Assembly: GCF_000251145.1 (NCBI RefSeq)
Contig: NZ_AIDW01000036.1
Location: 124,001-188,000, forward strand
From: Sphingomonas sp. PAMC 26621
GTDB taxonomy: Bacteria; Pseudomonadota; Alphaproteobacteria; Sphingomonadales; Sphingomonadaceae
Direction of reading: 5' to 3'
Length of the DNA: 64,000 nt
Below are positions 8,923-18,483 of this stretch, piece by piece. The stretch's first letter is position 1; each line of letters begins with the position of its first letter. The translations under genes were made by a program, and so were the position numbers. The notes below the pieces were generated by a model that saw only the letters and a list, made by a program, of their open reading frames with translations, searched no databases and had not been told where the DNA came from.

Positions 8923-9488
8923 CACTGCGCCGCCAGCGCAGCGGCGACGTCGGCGCGAATATCGACCCGCACCGGCTTGCCGGGCAGGAAGCTCGGCTTG
9001 CTGACTGGGTAGACGTTGACGATGCCATCGAGGTGCTTCCAGCGGCCGTCGAAGAACAGGGCAGCTTCGTCCATCCGCCGTTGCTTGAGATCGCCGTCGT
9101 TCAGGTAGTGCGTCTCGAGGAACTTCCGCGCCTCAGCGACCTTGCCCGCCAGAAACACGCCCACTCAAGTCGTCGCCGCGATCGCGCCGGTGTTGTAATG
9201 GATCGACAGCGCCGCGGCGAACTGCGCCTCGGTCAGGGCGCGGCCCTTGAACGCTGCCAAGACCTCGGGCCCGTATTTGGTGCGCAGCAGCCAGATATAG
9301 ACCTCGAGCACGCGCTCGATCGTCGCAGGCTTGTCCTTGTACCGATCGACCAGATGCCCGGAAGCGTCCGTCACGCCGACGCCCCATGTGCCGACTCCGA
9401 CGCTGTCGCGGTACCATTCGCGGACGATGCCCTCGGCACCGACGAGTTCGCACGCGATGCGCGCAGTGATGCATCCGTTGATCGTCAT
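8922..9488 (-). pseudogene. Endolysin, GH24/T4-type lysozyme, interrupted by in-frame TGA
   Basis: Muramidase cleaving peptidoglycan at lysis. The catalytic Glu-Asp-Thr triad of T4 lysozyme is present with exact spacing (Glu, +9 Asp, +6 Thr) in GAEGIVREWYRDSVGVGT, and AALSIHYNTGAI follows. At 9165-9167 a TGA falls where the family has a conserved Trp (ATW.V); the same frame continues at once with VGVFLAGKVAEARK and the normal C-terminus (ALFFDGRWKHLD, VYPVSKPSF) to 8922. Total 188 codons. The 107-aa N-terminal part alone lacks the C-terminal lobe and is unlikely to be active. Confidence 0.8.
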
Positions 9489-9550
9489 GATCTCGGTTTC
9501 CCTTCGATTGGTTTGAAAGCGCGCAGCAGGTGCGCGGTCGGCTGGAGGTG

Positions 9551-9706
9551 TCAGTCTGCCTTCATCATGGTCTCGGCCAGGTGGCCGATCTCTTCCGCGC
9601 TTGTGAACGCGGTCGGCAGGATCTCGCGGAGCAAGACACGCGCTTGACGGGCTACCGAATTTCCGGGCGACACCCGCTCAAGCTCATCGATCACGAGCGT
9701 CAGCAC
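9551..9706 (-). CDS. Small lysis-region protein, 51 aa
   Basis: A short reading frame starting GTG 9706, which overlaps the stop of the preceding gene (GTGCTGA), running VLTLVIDELERVSPGNSVARQ to ETMMKAD. Coding-like amphipathic helix composition and the exact overlap, the same pattern as its neighbours, support it. No family recognised. It precedes the endolysin by 62 nt. Confidence 0.55.
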   Translation of the reverse strand: MLTLVIDELERVSPGNSVARQARVLLREILPTAFTSAEEIGHLAETMMKAD

Positions 9707-9987
9707 GAACCGCTGCTGTCCAATCGGGATCGTCTGGCCGCGATTTGCGCCTCAGCGATCGTCATGCGCCGGGACTGCGCATCCTTCGACTGCTTAAGGG
9801 ACTCGATGTCCTTCCACATCTCGGCACGCATGCGTTCCTCGGCATCGATGTCGATCTTGCGCCAGCCCCCGCGGTTCTTGATCCATGCGACCAGCGCCCC
9901 GCCGCCAAGTAGCAAATTGATGAAACCGAAGATCGCACCCCAGCCGATGGGCAGCCCGACCAGGTCCGGGGCATGGTTACCGGTCAT
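9700..9987 (-). CDS. Single-span membrane protein with coiled coil
   Basis: 95 aa; one hydrophobic segment (GAIFGFINLLLGGGALVAWI, residues 16-36) then a charged helical tail (DIDAEERMRAEMWKDIESLKQS). ATG 9987 lies inside the end of the upstream gene. Such proteins occur in phage lysis cassettes between holin and endolysin; a holin-partner role is inferred from position only. Confidence 0.6.
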   Translation of the reverse strand: MTGNHAPDLVGLPIGWGAIFGFINLLLGGGALVAWIKNRGGWRKIDIDAEERMRAEMWKDIESLKQSKDAQSRRMTIAEAQIAARRSRLDSSGSC

Positions 9988-10237
9988 GCTTTTGGTACCA
10001 AAGCGAGCCGGCACCCATAACCAGGGCAAGGATGAGGGCTGTCGTGTATGAGAGGACGGCGTGCACTCGAAACAGGAACGAAAGCCGGTTCAGTGCTAGA
10101 AGGAAAACGATACCCCAAACCGGGTCGAGATAGCGCCCCCGGCGTCGAAATATCCGTGCGACGGCCGGCGAAAGACAGCCGAGGCAAATCAGCCACGCAC
10201 CAACGGCTGCGCCGCGAAGCGCATCAGCAAGCAACAT
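9977..10237 (-). CDS. Multi-span membrane protein, holin-like
   Basis: 86 aa, three hydrophobic segments (LRGAAVGAWLICLGCL; PVWGIVFLLALNRLSFLF; TTALILALVMGAGSLWY) and a short charged C-terminus, the topology of a class I holin. AGGAG precedes ATG 10237. Placed directly before the endolysin group. No sequence family recognised, so holin is a topological guess. Confidence 0.55.
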   Translation of the reverse strand: MLLADALRGAAVGAWLICLGCLSPAVARIFRRRGRYLDPVWGIVFLLALNRLSFLFRVHAVLSYTTALILALVMGAGSLWYQKHDR

Positions 10238-10251
10238 CACGGTAGCTCCTA

Positions 10252-10530
10252 TTATTTCGGCGCCATGCCCAGGAAGGCCGTCTCGATCGCGCGGGCGCAG
10301 TGCCCCGACTTCGATCCGAGCAGCATGAAGAGGTGGTCGATCGCCCAGGCGCATGGCTTGCCCCACCAGGCCCCCGCCATCGCCGCGCGCCCGACGCGCG
10401 AGCTTATCGTCTCGTCGGCCGAGGGGCAGTTACCGCCGAAGATCAGGTAGTAAGGCCCGGCGAGCAGCACGTAGGCGAACTGGTCGATCGCGATCAGGAT
10501 CTGGATGATCCAGCGGCCGAGCCGCTTCAT
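10252..10530 (-). CDS. Hypothetical phage membrane-associated protein
   Basis: 92 aa; start ATG 10530 overlaps the preceding stop. One hydrophobic N-terminal segment (IIQILIAIDQFAYVLLAGPYYLIFG) then a Cys/Trp-containing region (GAWWGKPCAWAIDHLFMLLGS). The order in the operon (tail tip, this gene, holin-like) suggests lysis or virion completion, not more. Confidence 0.6.
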   Translation of the reverse strand: MKRLGRWIIQILIAIDQFAYVLLAGPYYLIFGGNCPSADETISSRVGRAAMAGAWWGKPCAWAIDHLFMLLGSKSGHCARAIETAFLGMAPK

Positions 10531-10937
10531 AGCGCCGCGATACGGTCGTAAGTGGCAGCGCTCACCCAACCCTTGCTGACCAGGTAGCCGAGGCCCTCGA
10601 GGGTGCGTGCGTCCTTGGGATCGATGTTGCCGGACGCGGATTGCGCCCGATCATAGATCAGCTTCGCTAGGGGATCCGACATCGTCGCCGTGACGATCGC
10701 GACCTGCTCTACCAACGGGAAAAGGTCGACCCACTCGTTGAAGGTGTATCGGACCGACACCGGCAGCGTCACGGCTCCCGGCACCAGCACGTCGTCGATG
10801 ACGTGCCAGCCACGCGGATCCGTCGACGGATCGAATTCGATGTACGCAAACCCGGTCTCGGCATCCGGCACGATCTCTGCCGATATCGTCCCGATCACGG
10901 TCCCGGTTGCGATCTCATAAAGGGCAAGGTGGTTCAT
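10527..10937 (-). CDS. Phage tail-tip region protein
   Basis: 136 aa; ATG 10937 overlaps the upstream stop. Beta-rich first two thirds, then a C-terminal helical part (LEGLGYLVSKGWVSAATYDRI). No transmembrane segment. It follows the large tail-tip gene and is likely a small tail or chaperone protein; no domain recognised. Confidence 0.6.
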   Translation of the reverse strand: MNHLALYEIATGTVIGTISAEIVPDAETGFAYIEFDPSTDPRGWHVIDDVLVPGAVTLPVSVRYTFNEWVDLFPLVEQVAIVTATMSDPLAKLIYDRAQSASGNIDPKDARTLEGLGYLVSKGWVSAATYDRIAAL

Positions 10938-13402
10938 AGCGCGGTCCAGTAGACAGAGCATTGAGGATTCTGGACGATTGCCCAAGTTCGGTCTGTCGCG
11001 CGCGTGGCGACTCGCCAGCGGATCGTCAGGCCTCCCCAAACATTCAGGATGCGGATGACGAAGTTGTCTAGCCGGCCGGCTGGGCCAAACCCGGGGGTCG
11101 GCAGGCGGACGCTTGCCAGCACGCTGTTATCGGCCGCGTTCAGGATTTCGAACGACGCATAGATCGAGCCGGTCGCATCGGTCGTTGCCGCGATATTGCC
11201 GGTGAAAGTTAGGTAGACTGACCCACCGGACTTGATCGCCATATCGGCACCGAGATTGGGGATATAAGCGATCGAGGGCGTGCCCGCGCCGCCGTACGTG
11301 CCCGAGACGCTGCCAGAAGTCGTGGCCGTCATCGTGTTGCGGTCGAGTTCGTTGATCGTCGCCTGATCGAGCGTCGACAATCCGCCCTGGTTGACGAACG
11401 ACGCCGCCATATTCTCGATTGTACGGTCCGCGAGCGGATCATTGGGGCCTGGCGAATAGGGCGGCAATACCGTCTGCGTCTTCGGGATGACCCCCATGCC
11501 GGGCTCCGTCAGGAACAGATACGGGTTGTTGCCCCCGTTGCCGATCATGCGGACCATCAGGATCGCCAAGGCTGCTGTGTCCTCGACAATGTCGTACAGC
11601 CCTTCGACGGGCGGACCGAAGTTTGCGGGGTCGCCGAACTGCCCGCCGCCCTGCCGCCCGCCATAGACGCTCGGCGCGTTCAAGAGCTGACCCACCTTGT
11701 TGAAGATGAGCAGGAACAGCTGCGCGATAGAACGATGCGGGGCTAGAAGGGCGCGGAAATACGCGCGGTCGCCCTTCTTGACAGGCATCATGTACCCGTT
11801 GCCGCTCGCGAGGCTGTCCCCGCCCCATGGCCCGGGGGACCAGAACACGTCGATGTAGTCGTTGTTGTTCCCGTCACCGCGGAGAGTGTCGGTGTAGGTC
11901 GCATACGCCACGTTCCTCAACCCCGAGTAGTCGGCGTTGAGGTTGAGTCCGGTGTTAAGGATCGCCGTGGGCGAACCGTTCGATCCATTCGGAGTCACCA
12001 GTGCGGACCGAATACCCGGGCGGAGGCCCTGGAGTCCGCGGACAAAGCTGGACAGGACGAACTGGTTCACGCCGGTCGCTACGGTCGTTCCGGTCGCCGC
12101 CGAATATTGGAACCAATAAGCGCTTCCGGGACCGGGAGGGTTACCCGCCGTGGGTGTCGTCGCAGTGTAGAGCCAGGTCGACCCATCATCGAGGCTGACA
12201 ATGTTGCCTTCGCGGTAAGTCGTCAGGCCTAGATATGCCCCGAGCGGCACAAGCGGCGCGGTGAAAGCGATGTCGGACAGCGCGTGGACCGTCCATGCGC
12301 GTTCCGCACCGATCGAAATCTTCTGCCATGGTGCTGCGACGTCGATCTGGCTGACCGACGACACCGGTGGCAAGGCGCTGCCGTCCGCGGCGAGCGTGGT
12401 GTTGGCTGCGCCGATCGCGACGGGGGCCACGAACAGCTTGCCCAGCCACGACACACCCGCGACCGCGTTTACGCTCGCCGCGATGCTTTGGATCAACTGG
12501 CGCGCGGTAGTCTGTTCCTCGATATAGATCGAGATCGGATATGGCCGGGCGGCGTCTAGCGCGTCGAGGGACACATCGTCGATCTTGCCTGCGCCACCGG
12601 AAAAGAGCGCAATACGCCGGATGATTTGGCCTGGCAGCCGCGCCCAGCCGTCCTGGCCGGCTGAGTCGCCGCCGACTAGAAAACTGATCAGGCCGGCAGG
12701 AGGTGCACCGAAACGGGCCATCCCGACTGCCTTAGCGGTTGCCCAGCGACCTGCAGGGATCGCGGCTCCGATTAGAGCGGCATAGGAAGCATAGTCGCCG
12801 ACCGAAGGTGCGAACCGGTTCAGCTTCTCGAGCGCCGTGTCGATGCTGCTGATCGCGTTATATGCCGAGATCTGGAACACGTTGTTGATGCTGTCGATCA
12901 GCTTCCCCGGGACGTAGCGTGGAGCGCCCAAAGCCAGCGGCTTCGTTTGGCCCTTCATCGTAGCGGCCCCCTCCGCGCCGCTCGTGCCTGCATATGTCGT
13001 GAGCAGCGCTGTATCGAGCCACTTGTCGTCGACCGCGAAATCTACAGCGGCGGTGCCGTTTTCGATCTTCGGCTGCGAGGAGATGCGACCGTCGAACCGC
13101 AACGTCCAGTTGTCCGGGCTGCCGCTCGTGACCCGAACTCGCGCGTCAGCAAAGGCGTAGCGCGCGAAACTCGGCCATGGCTCCGTTTGCATGATCAGCG
13201 ACGATGACGGCGCGGTGATCTGACCTTCGAAAGCGCCATCAAATAGGTCGTATCGCAGCGCCGGAAGCTTCGCCAACGCAGGCCACCATACAGAGGGACC
13301 GGGTGCATGGCAGGCATCGGTGTCGTCATGGCTGCTGGCATAGAGCGATACGGGCGCGCCTGCGACAGGGTCATAGGCGTTGATTTCGACAAGGACCGCC
13401 AT
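10934..13402 (-). CDS. Large tail-tip/baseplate hub protein
   Basis: 822 aa. The start is ATG 13402, overlapping the preceding TGA, not the TTG one codon earlier. N-terminal half holds a repeated beta-rich fold with LRFDGRISSQPKIENG and KPLALGAPRYVPGKLID, typical of central tail hub proteins of alphaproteobacterial siphophages; the C-terminal quarter is Gly/Thr-rich and beta-structured. Position after two smaller tail proteins and before the fibre agrees with a hub that connects tail tube to fibres. Confidence 0.7.
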   Translation of the reverse strand: MAVLVEINAYDPVAGAPVSLYASSHDDTDACHAPGPSVWWPALAKLPALRYDLFDGAFEGQITAPSSSLIMQTEPWPSFARYAFADARVRVTSGSPDNWTLRFDGRISSQPKIENGTAAVDFAVDDKWLDTALLTTYAGTSGAEGAATMKGQTKPLALGAPRYVPGKLIDSINNVFQISAYNAISSIDTALEKLNRFAPSVGDYASYAALIGAAIPAGRWATAKAVGMARFGAPPAGLISFLVGGDSAGQDGWARLPGQIIRRIALFSGGAGKIDDVSLDALDAARPYPISIYIEEQTTARQLIQSIAASVNAVAGVSWLGKLFVAPVAIGAANTTLAADGSALPPVSSVSQIDVAAPWQKISIGAERAWTVHALSDIAFTAPLVPLGAYLGLTTYREGNIVSLDDGSTWLYTATTPTAGNPPGPGSAYWFQYSAATGTTVATGVNQFVLSSFVRGLQGLRPGIRSALVTPNGSNGSPTAILNTGLNLNADYSGLRNVAYATYTDTLRGDGNNNDYIDVFWSPGPWGGDSLASGNGYMMPVKKGDRAYFRALLAPHRSIAQLFLLIFNKVGQLLNAPSVYGGRQGGGQFGDPANFGPPVEGLYDIVEDTAALAILMVRMIGNGGNNPYLFLTEPGMGVIPKTQTVLPPYSPGPNDPLADRTIENMAASFVNQGGLSTLDQATINELDRNTMTATTSGSVSGTYGGAGTPSIAYIPNLGADMAIKSGGSVYLTFTGNIAATTDATGSIYASFEILNAADNSVLASVRLPTPGFGPAGRLDNFVIRILNVWGGLTIRWRVATRATDRTWAIVQNPQCSVYWTAL

Positions 13403-14202
13403 CAAAAGATGCTCACGAGATTGGCCTTGGCTTCGAACGCCGCCGCATTACGCCAGGTGTGACCAAGGTCGCCGACGAGCGCGCCGTAATAGGCGCGGTT
13501 CTGCCGTTGCGGGTCTGGCGCGGGGTCGGTCAGAAGTGCGACCATTTCCGTGTTGCCGATCTGCTCGAGCAGCGGTTGCGTTACGGCTTCGACCTCCGCC
13601 TTGCGGATATTGGAGAAGGTCAACCCGACCGTGCGCAGCTTCTTGGCGCGCCGGCGCAGCAATACGCCGCGCGCGGAGAAATCGAGCGAACCCAGATCGC
13701 GAACCCCGAATGCCGCGCCGTAGTTGAAATTGCGATCGAGCTGTATCCGCTTGCCAATCACCATGCGCGCGATCGTTGCGGCACCCGAAGGCAAGCCAAT
13801 TACTATCCGCCAGTATCTACCAGTGATCGCAGCACCTGGTGCTTGCCACACGGAGACCCCGTTACGCGAAGTCGGCATTTCCGAACCTGCGAGAAACTGC
13901 TGAACGTTGCCCGCGGTGTAAGCACCCGGGTTGAAGACAGACCCCTGTGCCTGCGTCGCAACGTCGATCGACATCGTCCATGCCGTTGTCGCGCCCGCTG
14001 CGCCGAAGACCATTATGGTGTCCGCAGTGATGTCTGACCCCATATCCGCAACCAGCGCATGGCTTGACGATGCGGCCGCAACTGCCGACGTCCATACAAC
14101 GCCAGCATAGTCGTTGCCGACAAATACAGGCTCTCCGACAGAGGTCGAACTAGCAAACGCCGCCGTAATCGGCAGCGGTTTGACGATCCAAGCATTCGCC
14201 AT
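13402..14202 (-). CDS. Minor tail protein
   Basis: 266 aa, predominantly beta, with galactose-binding-like features in the middle (WQAPGAAITGRYWRIVIG) followed by GSLDFSARGVLLRRRAKKLRTVGLTFSNI. Starts ATG 14202, 3 bp after the previous stop. Placed between tape measure and hub, the position of distal-tail/minor tail proteins; exact role not recognised. Confidence 0.6.
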   Translation of the reverse strand: MANAWIVKPLPITAAFASSTSVGEPVFVGNDYAGVVWTSAVAAASSSHALVADMGSDITADTIMVFGAAGATTAWTMSIDVATQAQGSVFNPGAYTAGNVQQFLAGSEMPTSRNGVSVWQAPGAAITGRYWRIVIGLPSGAATIARMVIGKRIQLDRNFNYGAAFGVRDLGSLDFSARGVLLRRRAKKLRTVGLTFSNIRKAEVEAVTQPLLEQIGNTEMVALLTDPAPDPQRQNRAYYGALVGDLGHTWRNAAAFEAKANLVSIF

Positions 14203-14205
14203 CGT

Positions 14206-14568
14206 TCACCCGTACAGTTCGTAGGTGGTCGTCTCGGTTTCGAGATCGAGCTCGACCCGCGCGACAAGGAATGTGCCGTCCACGCTCTGATCTGCGTCGA
14301 CCAGGCGCACCTGCGGCAGGCCAGTCGACACCGATGGCCAGATCACGTCGGCAACGCCCACTGCGAACCGCCGGCGCTCAACCCCGATCAGCGCGCCGCG
14401 TGCAGTTGCCACCGTGGCCGATTCGCCAACGGCATCGAAATAGCCGGTTGACGGGCTTACGCTGCCGTCCCGCGCGGATGGATAGCGCGCCGCAATCGCG
14501 GTGTTGGCGAACGTGCCGGTCACGACGTCGCGCGATGCTGCCGCGATGTCCGCGGGAAGCGCACTCAT
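14206..14568 (-). CDS. Small minor tail protein
   Basis: 120 aa; ATG 14568 overlaps the tape-measure stop (ATGA). Mixed beta composition ending VARVELDLETETTTYELYG. Its position immediately after the tape measure is that of small distal tail proteins. No domain recognised. Confidence 0.6.
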   Translation of the reverse strand: MSALPADIAAASRDVVTGTFANTAIAARYPSARDGSVSPSTGYFDAVGESATVATARGALIGVERRRFAVGVADVIWPSVSTGLPQVRLVDADQSVDGTFLVARVELDLETETTTYELYG

Positions 14569-17500
14569 TTGAGGAAGGCCCGCGGCGCGGAGATGAACCC
14601 GCCGGAGCCTCCCCCGGTATTGTCCGCGACCTGTTGCATCAGCGTCGCGATCTGCGCGAGCAGGCCGTTGGTGTCTTCGGTCATCTGGTTCCCCGTGTTA
14701 ACCCCAGCGGCTGTGTCGGCCGCCGCTTTCGCCGTCGCTTCGGCGAACGGCGATGCGACTGCGGCCGTGATGGGAACAGCATTGTCGATCGACGAGATCG
14801 CCTTGTTCGTGGCCGCCTGGATCTCATCGAGCGCCTTGAAATAACCGTCGGTCGAGCCGAGCAGCTGCCGTTCAACGTCGAGGAACGACTTGGCCGCGTC
14901 CTGATATTTCGTCTGGTCCACGGCTTGGCCCGAATTGATCTGGTCGAGGAACGGCTGCAGCTGCGCGCGCGCGGTCGCTTCCTGATCGCGGAGCGAATAA
15001 GCCGACCCGCTGCCGACCTTCAGGCTGGTCATGAAGTCCTTGAGCGACTGGCTGGCGCTGTCGGTGCTGTTCTTCACCTTGTCCAACTGGAGCGTGTAGA
15101 GCTGCTGCGCCTGCGCCATTTGCTCTGTCGTCGCGCCACCTTCCTTCAGCGCGTTGACCGTCTTCTGCCATTTCAGGTTGAGCGCATCGATCGCTGCCCC
15201 GACCGGGTCGAGCGCTGCCTTCAGATCGCGCGGGACCGCCTCGATCAGCAGTGCCTTCGTGATCGCCGACTGCAGATCCTGCCCCGATGCGAGGATCGTC
15301 TGGCTGGCCTTGCTGATCCCGTTGATGACGGCATTGCTGATCGAATAACGCACCGCATACTCGATCGCGGCTTGCTGATCGCTGCCGAAGTCCTTCAACG
15401 TGCTGTCGCTGAAATTATTGTAGTTGAGCGACTTGGTCGTGGCTGTGGTGGCGACGCGATACTTGCTGTCGAACGTTCCAAGCGTCAGCGCCGGCAGGCT
15501 CTTGATCGTCGCGCCGAGCTGCTCTGCGATAGAATTGATGCCGGACGCAACCGAAGAGGCCACGCCAGTCGCCGCCGCAATCGCCTCCCCGCTCGTGCCG
15601 CTTCCTTTGTTGCCGGTTACGGTCCCGGTGCCGTTGAGCGAAACGCTCGAAGTGCTCCACTTCGGGCTATTGAATAGCCCGCCAACGACGCTGCCCAGAA
15701 CGCCACCAAGCACCGCCCCGATTGGCCCGGCTGCTCCACCCAGCGACTTCAGCAACCCCGAAGCACCATCACCGATCGTCTTGCCCAGCGCCTTACCGGC
15801 AACCTGACCCAGTGCACCGCCGATGCCGGACGCGAGCGGATCGCTCTTCCCCCCGGTGATCGAGGAGAACACCGAACCGCTAAGCCCGCCAATGCTCGCG
15901 CCCTTCAGGACATCCGGCAGCGTTTTTTTAAGCCCGGCAGTAAGCGTCTGTGGGAGCTTTATACCGAGACCGTCCAAATTCTTGACGAACCGGTCGAACC
16001 CGATACCAAACACCCCGCTCGCCGTAAGCAGCTTCTCGGCACTGCGGTCGATCTTGCCAGTAACGACGATATCAGCCGCACCGTCCGGGCCGGGGCCGGA
16101 TACACCGTTACCGCGCGACAGTAGGTCGTTCAGCGATCCGGTAGGTCCCGTGACACCGTTGCCCTTCATCAGCTTGTCGAGCAGCTCGGGTGCGATCCCG
16201 CCGTTATCGTTTGCCGCACCGCTGGCAAACGATGCCGATGCCGATCGGAAAGCGCGCGTCAGTTCGTCGAGCGCGGACACGTTATCGTTCGCGCCAATTC
16301 GAAGCACCTTGGCCGCATCGGTCGCCTGGCTCTCTAGAATTTCTGCCGGCGTCTGCCGACCAGTCATCTTACGGATATAGCTCTCGATATCGCGATCGAT
16401 GCCGCCGAACAGCTGGTTGCTGATCAGATTGCGTTGCAGCGACTTGAAGTCGTTGACGATGCCGCCAAACAGCCCCTTCACGCCATCTGCAACGCGCCCA
16501 TCTTGCAAGTCGCCGATGAAATCGTCGAAGGTACGGCGCACGTCGCCGAGCGAGTTTTCGTACACTCCGATGACACGGCGCTGATCCTCGATCTGACGGG
16601 TGATCGCTTCCTGCTGTTGCGCACCGCGGAGGAGTGCAGCGAGGTGTTCGGCATCGAGTGGGCCTTGCTGTTCCTGCAGGCGGATAGCGGCCTGCAAGGC
16701 GTCCGCCTCGGCGTCACGGCCCTGGAGCTGAAGGCGCTGCACCGCAACGCCTTCCTGCTGGTGCTGGATGAAGTCCTGAAACGGCCGGTCGAGACCATCA
16801 CGGATATGACCCTTGGCAGCCTGCGCATCGGCGATCAGCTTGTCGAACCCGGGCGGCTTGCGACGCGTCAGGTCCTTGATCATATTGTCGAGCTTGAGCG
16901 TTTCCAGGCTGGCCTTGTCGACCAGGCGTGGCTGCTTATCCCACTCGGCATTGATGCGTGCGATCGCCTCGGCAGCGGACTCCGCTTCGCGGTTCTGGTC
17001 AGGCGCAACCTTCGGCTTCTTCGGCGTCTTCGGTTTGTCGTCAGCCTTGTAGGGTTTCAGGTCGTCGGGGACTGGACCGCCATTCACGACGCCAAGCGCC
17101 TGTTTCATCGCGTTCTGGTCGTTCAGCGCGGTGCCGAGCGCCAGAACCTGCTTCTTCACTTCCATCACGTCACGGCCTGCGCTGCCTGCGCTAGCCCCGA
17201 TCTTGGTCATGGTTTGGTCGAGCGACGCATTGAAAGCGTTGTTGGCTGCGGTGACAGCAGCCGGCGATGCCTTGGGATCGTTCAGAACTGCGGCATAGCT
17301 CTCTGCGGCGGTCTTGTACGCGTTCAGATCTCGCGTCAGCGGGCCGAGCTGGTTGATCCGCTTGCCGACCGAGCCCATCAACGATTCGACCGGCCCGGTC
17401 ATGGTGTTGCTCGAAAGCAAGGCCTTGCCGAAATCGACGAGGGTTTCCCCGGTCCCAATGGTCGAGGAACCTTTGAGAGCGGTCGCGGCCGATTTCTGGT

Positions 17501-18467
17501 CTTCCTGCGCCTTGAGAATGCCAGCTTGCGCCTGGAGCTTGATCGTCTGGATCAACACCTCATTGTGGGTCTTGAGCTTGCCAGTCGCGAGATCGATCAC
17601 CTTGCCGATCACCGACTCCGCATTGCCAAACGAGTCAGCCGCAGTGGCCGCGTCCGCGAGGGATTTTGCCAGCTTTTCGCCGCCGTCGCTGCCCTCGAAT
17701 AGCTTCAGCACGAAGGGAGCGGTAACCACCGTCGCGGCAGTCAGAACAGCGCCCCAAGGCCCCCCAAGGAAGCCGATCAGGCCCTTGGACTCGCCGGCCA
17801 TGAGGCCGATTGCCTGAATGACCTGTGACCCCTGCTGCGCGAAGATCGTCATGGGCGAAATTCCGCCCTGGAAGCTCGTTGCAACGTCGTTCAGCTGGAA
17901 ACCGAGTTGCTGCATGCCGGCACGTTGCGCACCCGCGCTTACAACGACCTGCCGCCCCGCATCAGCATAGCCGCGCGTCGCATCAGAAGTATGCGTCAAC
18001 GCCGTGGTGGCGCTGGTCGTTTGGTTCAGTTCGCGCTGCACCTCCTGCAGCACGACAATGCGGTCGCGATGAGCGGACGCCTCACGCTCGGCTGCGATTG
18101 ATGCAACTGCCGATGCGTCCGCTTCCAGTCGCAACGCTTCGGTGCCGACGCGCCCGCTACTGGACGCGGAAAGCTGTGCTTGCGACAATTCGCGTAGCGC
18201 AATCGCATGCTGGTCCGCCTGATGCGCCGCTTGCGATAGTTGAGCAATCTCTGACGACAGATCGAGCGATCCAGCGGCGGTACGCGGCATCGTGATCGCG
18301 GTCTGCGCAGATTTCTGAACCTCGGCAAAGGCCGATACAAACGGCTGGCGAATATCATTGGCCGCGCGCGTCATTCTGCCGGTGATCTCGGCTGCAGCTT
18401 TACCGCTTTCGGACGAGAATTGCTGCGCGTTCAACTGGAGGCGCGCGATAATGTCGGTCTGTGCCAT
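14565..18467 (-). CDS. Tail tape measure protein
   Basis: 1300 aa. GAGGAGG lies just before ATG 18467, so the 23 codons upstream are not used. Long alpha-helical N-terminal half with Ala/Gln-rich heptads, the tape-measure signature LGFQLNDVATSFQGGISPMTIFAQQGSQVIQAIG near 215-250, a hydrophobic segment (GAVLTAATVVTAPFVLKLF) and Gly-rich hydrophobic stretches around 850-900. By the lambda rule of about 1.5 A per residue, the tail would be close to 195 nm. Sits directly after the G/GT chaperone genes and the DUF6441-like gene. Confidence 0.9.
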   Translation of the reverse strand: MAQTDIIARLQLNAQQFSSESGKAAAEITGRMTRAANDIRQPFVSAFAEVQKSAQTAITMPRTAAGSLDLSSEIAQLSQAAHQADQHAIALRELSQAQLSASSSGRVGTEALRLEADASAVASIAAEREASAHRDRIVVLQEVQRELNQTTSATTALTHTSDATRGYADAGRQVVVSAGAQRAGMQQLGFQLNDVATSFQGGISPMTIFAQQGSQVIQAIGLMAGESKGLIGFLGGPWGAVLTAATVVTAPFVLKLFEGSDGGEKLAKSLADAATAADSFGNAESVIGKVIDLATGKLKTHNEVLIQTIKLQAQAGILKAQEDQKSAATALKGSSTIGTGETLVDFGKALLSSNTMTGPVESLMGSVGKRINQLGPLTRDLNAYKTAAESYAAVLNDPKASPAAVTAANNAFNASLDQTMTKIGASAGSAGRDVMEVKKQVLALGTALNDQNAMKQALGVVNGGPVPDDLKPYKADDKPKTPKKPKVAPDQNREAESAAEAIARINAEWDKQPRLVDKASLETLKLDNMIKDLTRRKPPGFDKLIADAQAAKGHIRDGLDRPFQDFIQHQQEGVAVQRLQLQGRDAEADALQAAIRLQEQQGPLDAEHLAALLRGAQQQEAITRQIEDQRRVIGVYENSLGDVRRTFDDFIGDLQDGRVADGVKGLFGGIVNDFKSLQRNLISNQLFGGIDRDIESYIRKMTGRQTPAEILESQATDAAKVLRIGANDNVSALDELTRAFRSASASFASGAANDNGGIAPELLDKLMKGNGVTGPTGSLNDLLSRGNGVSGPGPDGAADIVVTGKIDRSAEKLLTASGVFGIGFDRFVKNLDGLGIKLPQTLTAGLKKTLPDVLKGASIGGLSGSVFSSITGGKSDPLASGIGGALGQVAGKALGKTIGDGASGLLKSLGGAAGPIGAVLGGVLGSVVGGLFNSPKWSTSSVSLNGTGTVTGNKGSGTSGEAIAAATGVASSVASGINSIAEQLGATIKSLPALTLGTFDSKYRVATTATTKSLNYNNFSDSTLKDFGSDQQAAIEYAVRYSISNAVINGISKASQTILASGQDLQSAITKALLIEAVPRDLKAALDPVGAAIDALNLKWQKTVNALKEGGATTEQMAQAQQLYTLQLDKVKNSTDSASQSLKDFMTSLKVGSGSAYSLRDQEATARAQLQPFLDQINSGQAVDQTKYQDAAKSFLDVERQLLGSTDGYFKALDEIQAATNKAISSIDNAVPITAAVASPFAEATAKAAADTAAGVNTGNQMTEDTNGLLAQIATLMQQVADNTGGGSGGFISAPRAFLK

Positions 18468-18483
18468 GCGTTCCTCCTCTCGT

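Noticed and set aside
14271-17702. Long open frames on the plus strand (14271-15677, 16434-17702) opposite the tape measure and minor tail genes
   Set aside because: High GC keeps antisense frames open; the plus-strand products are Arg-rich without domains, while the minus strand gives clear phage proteins.
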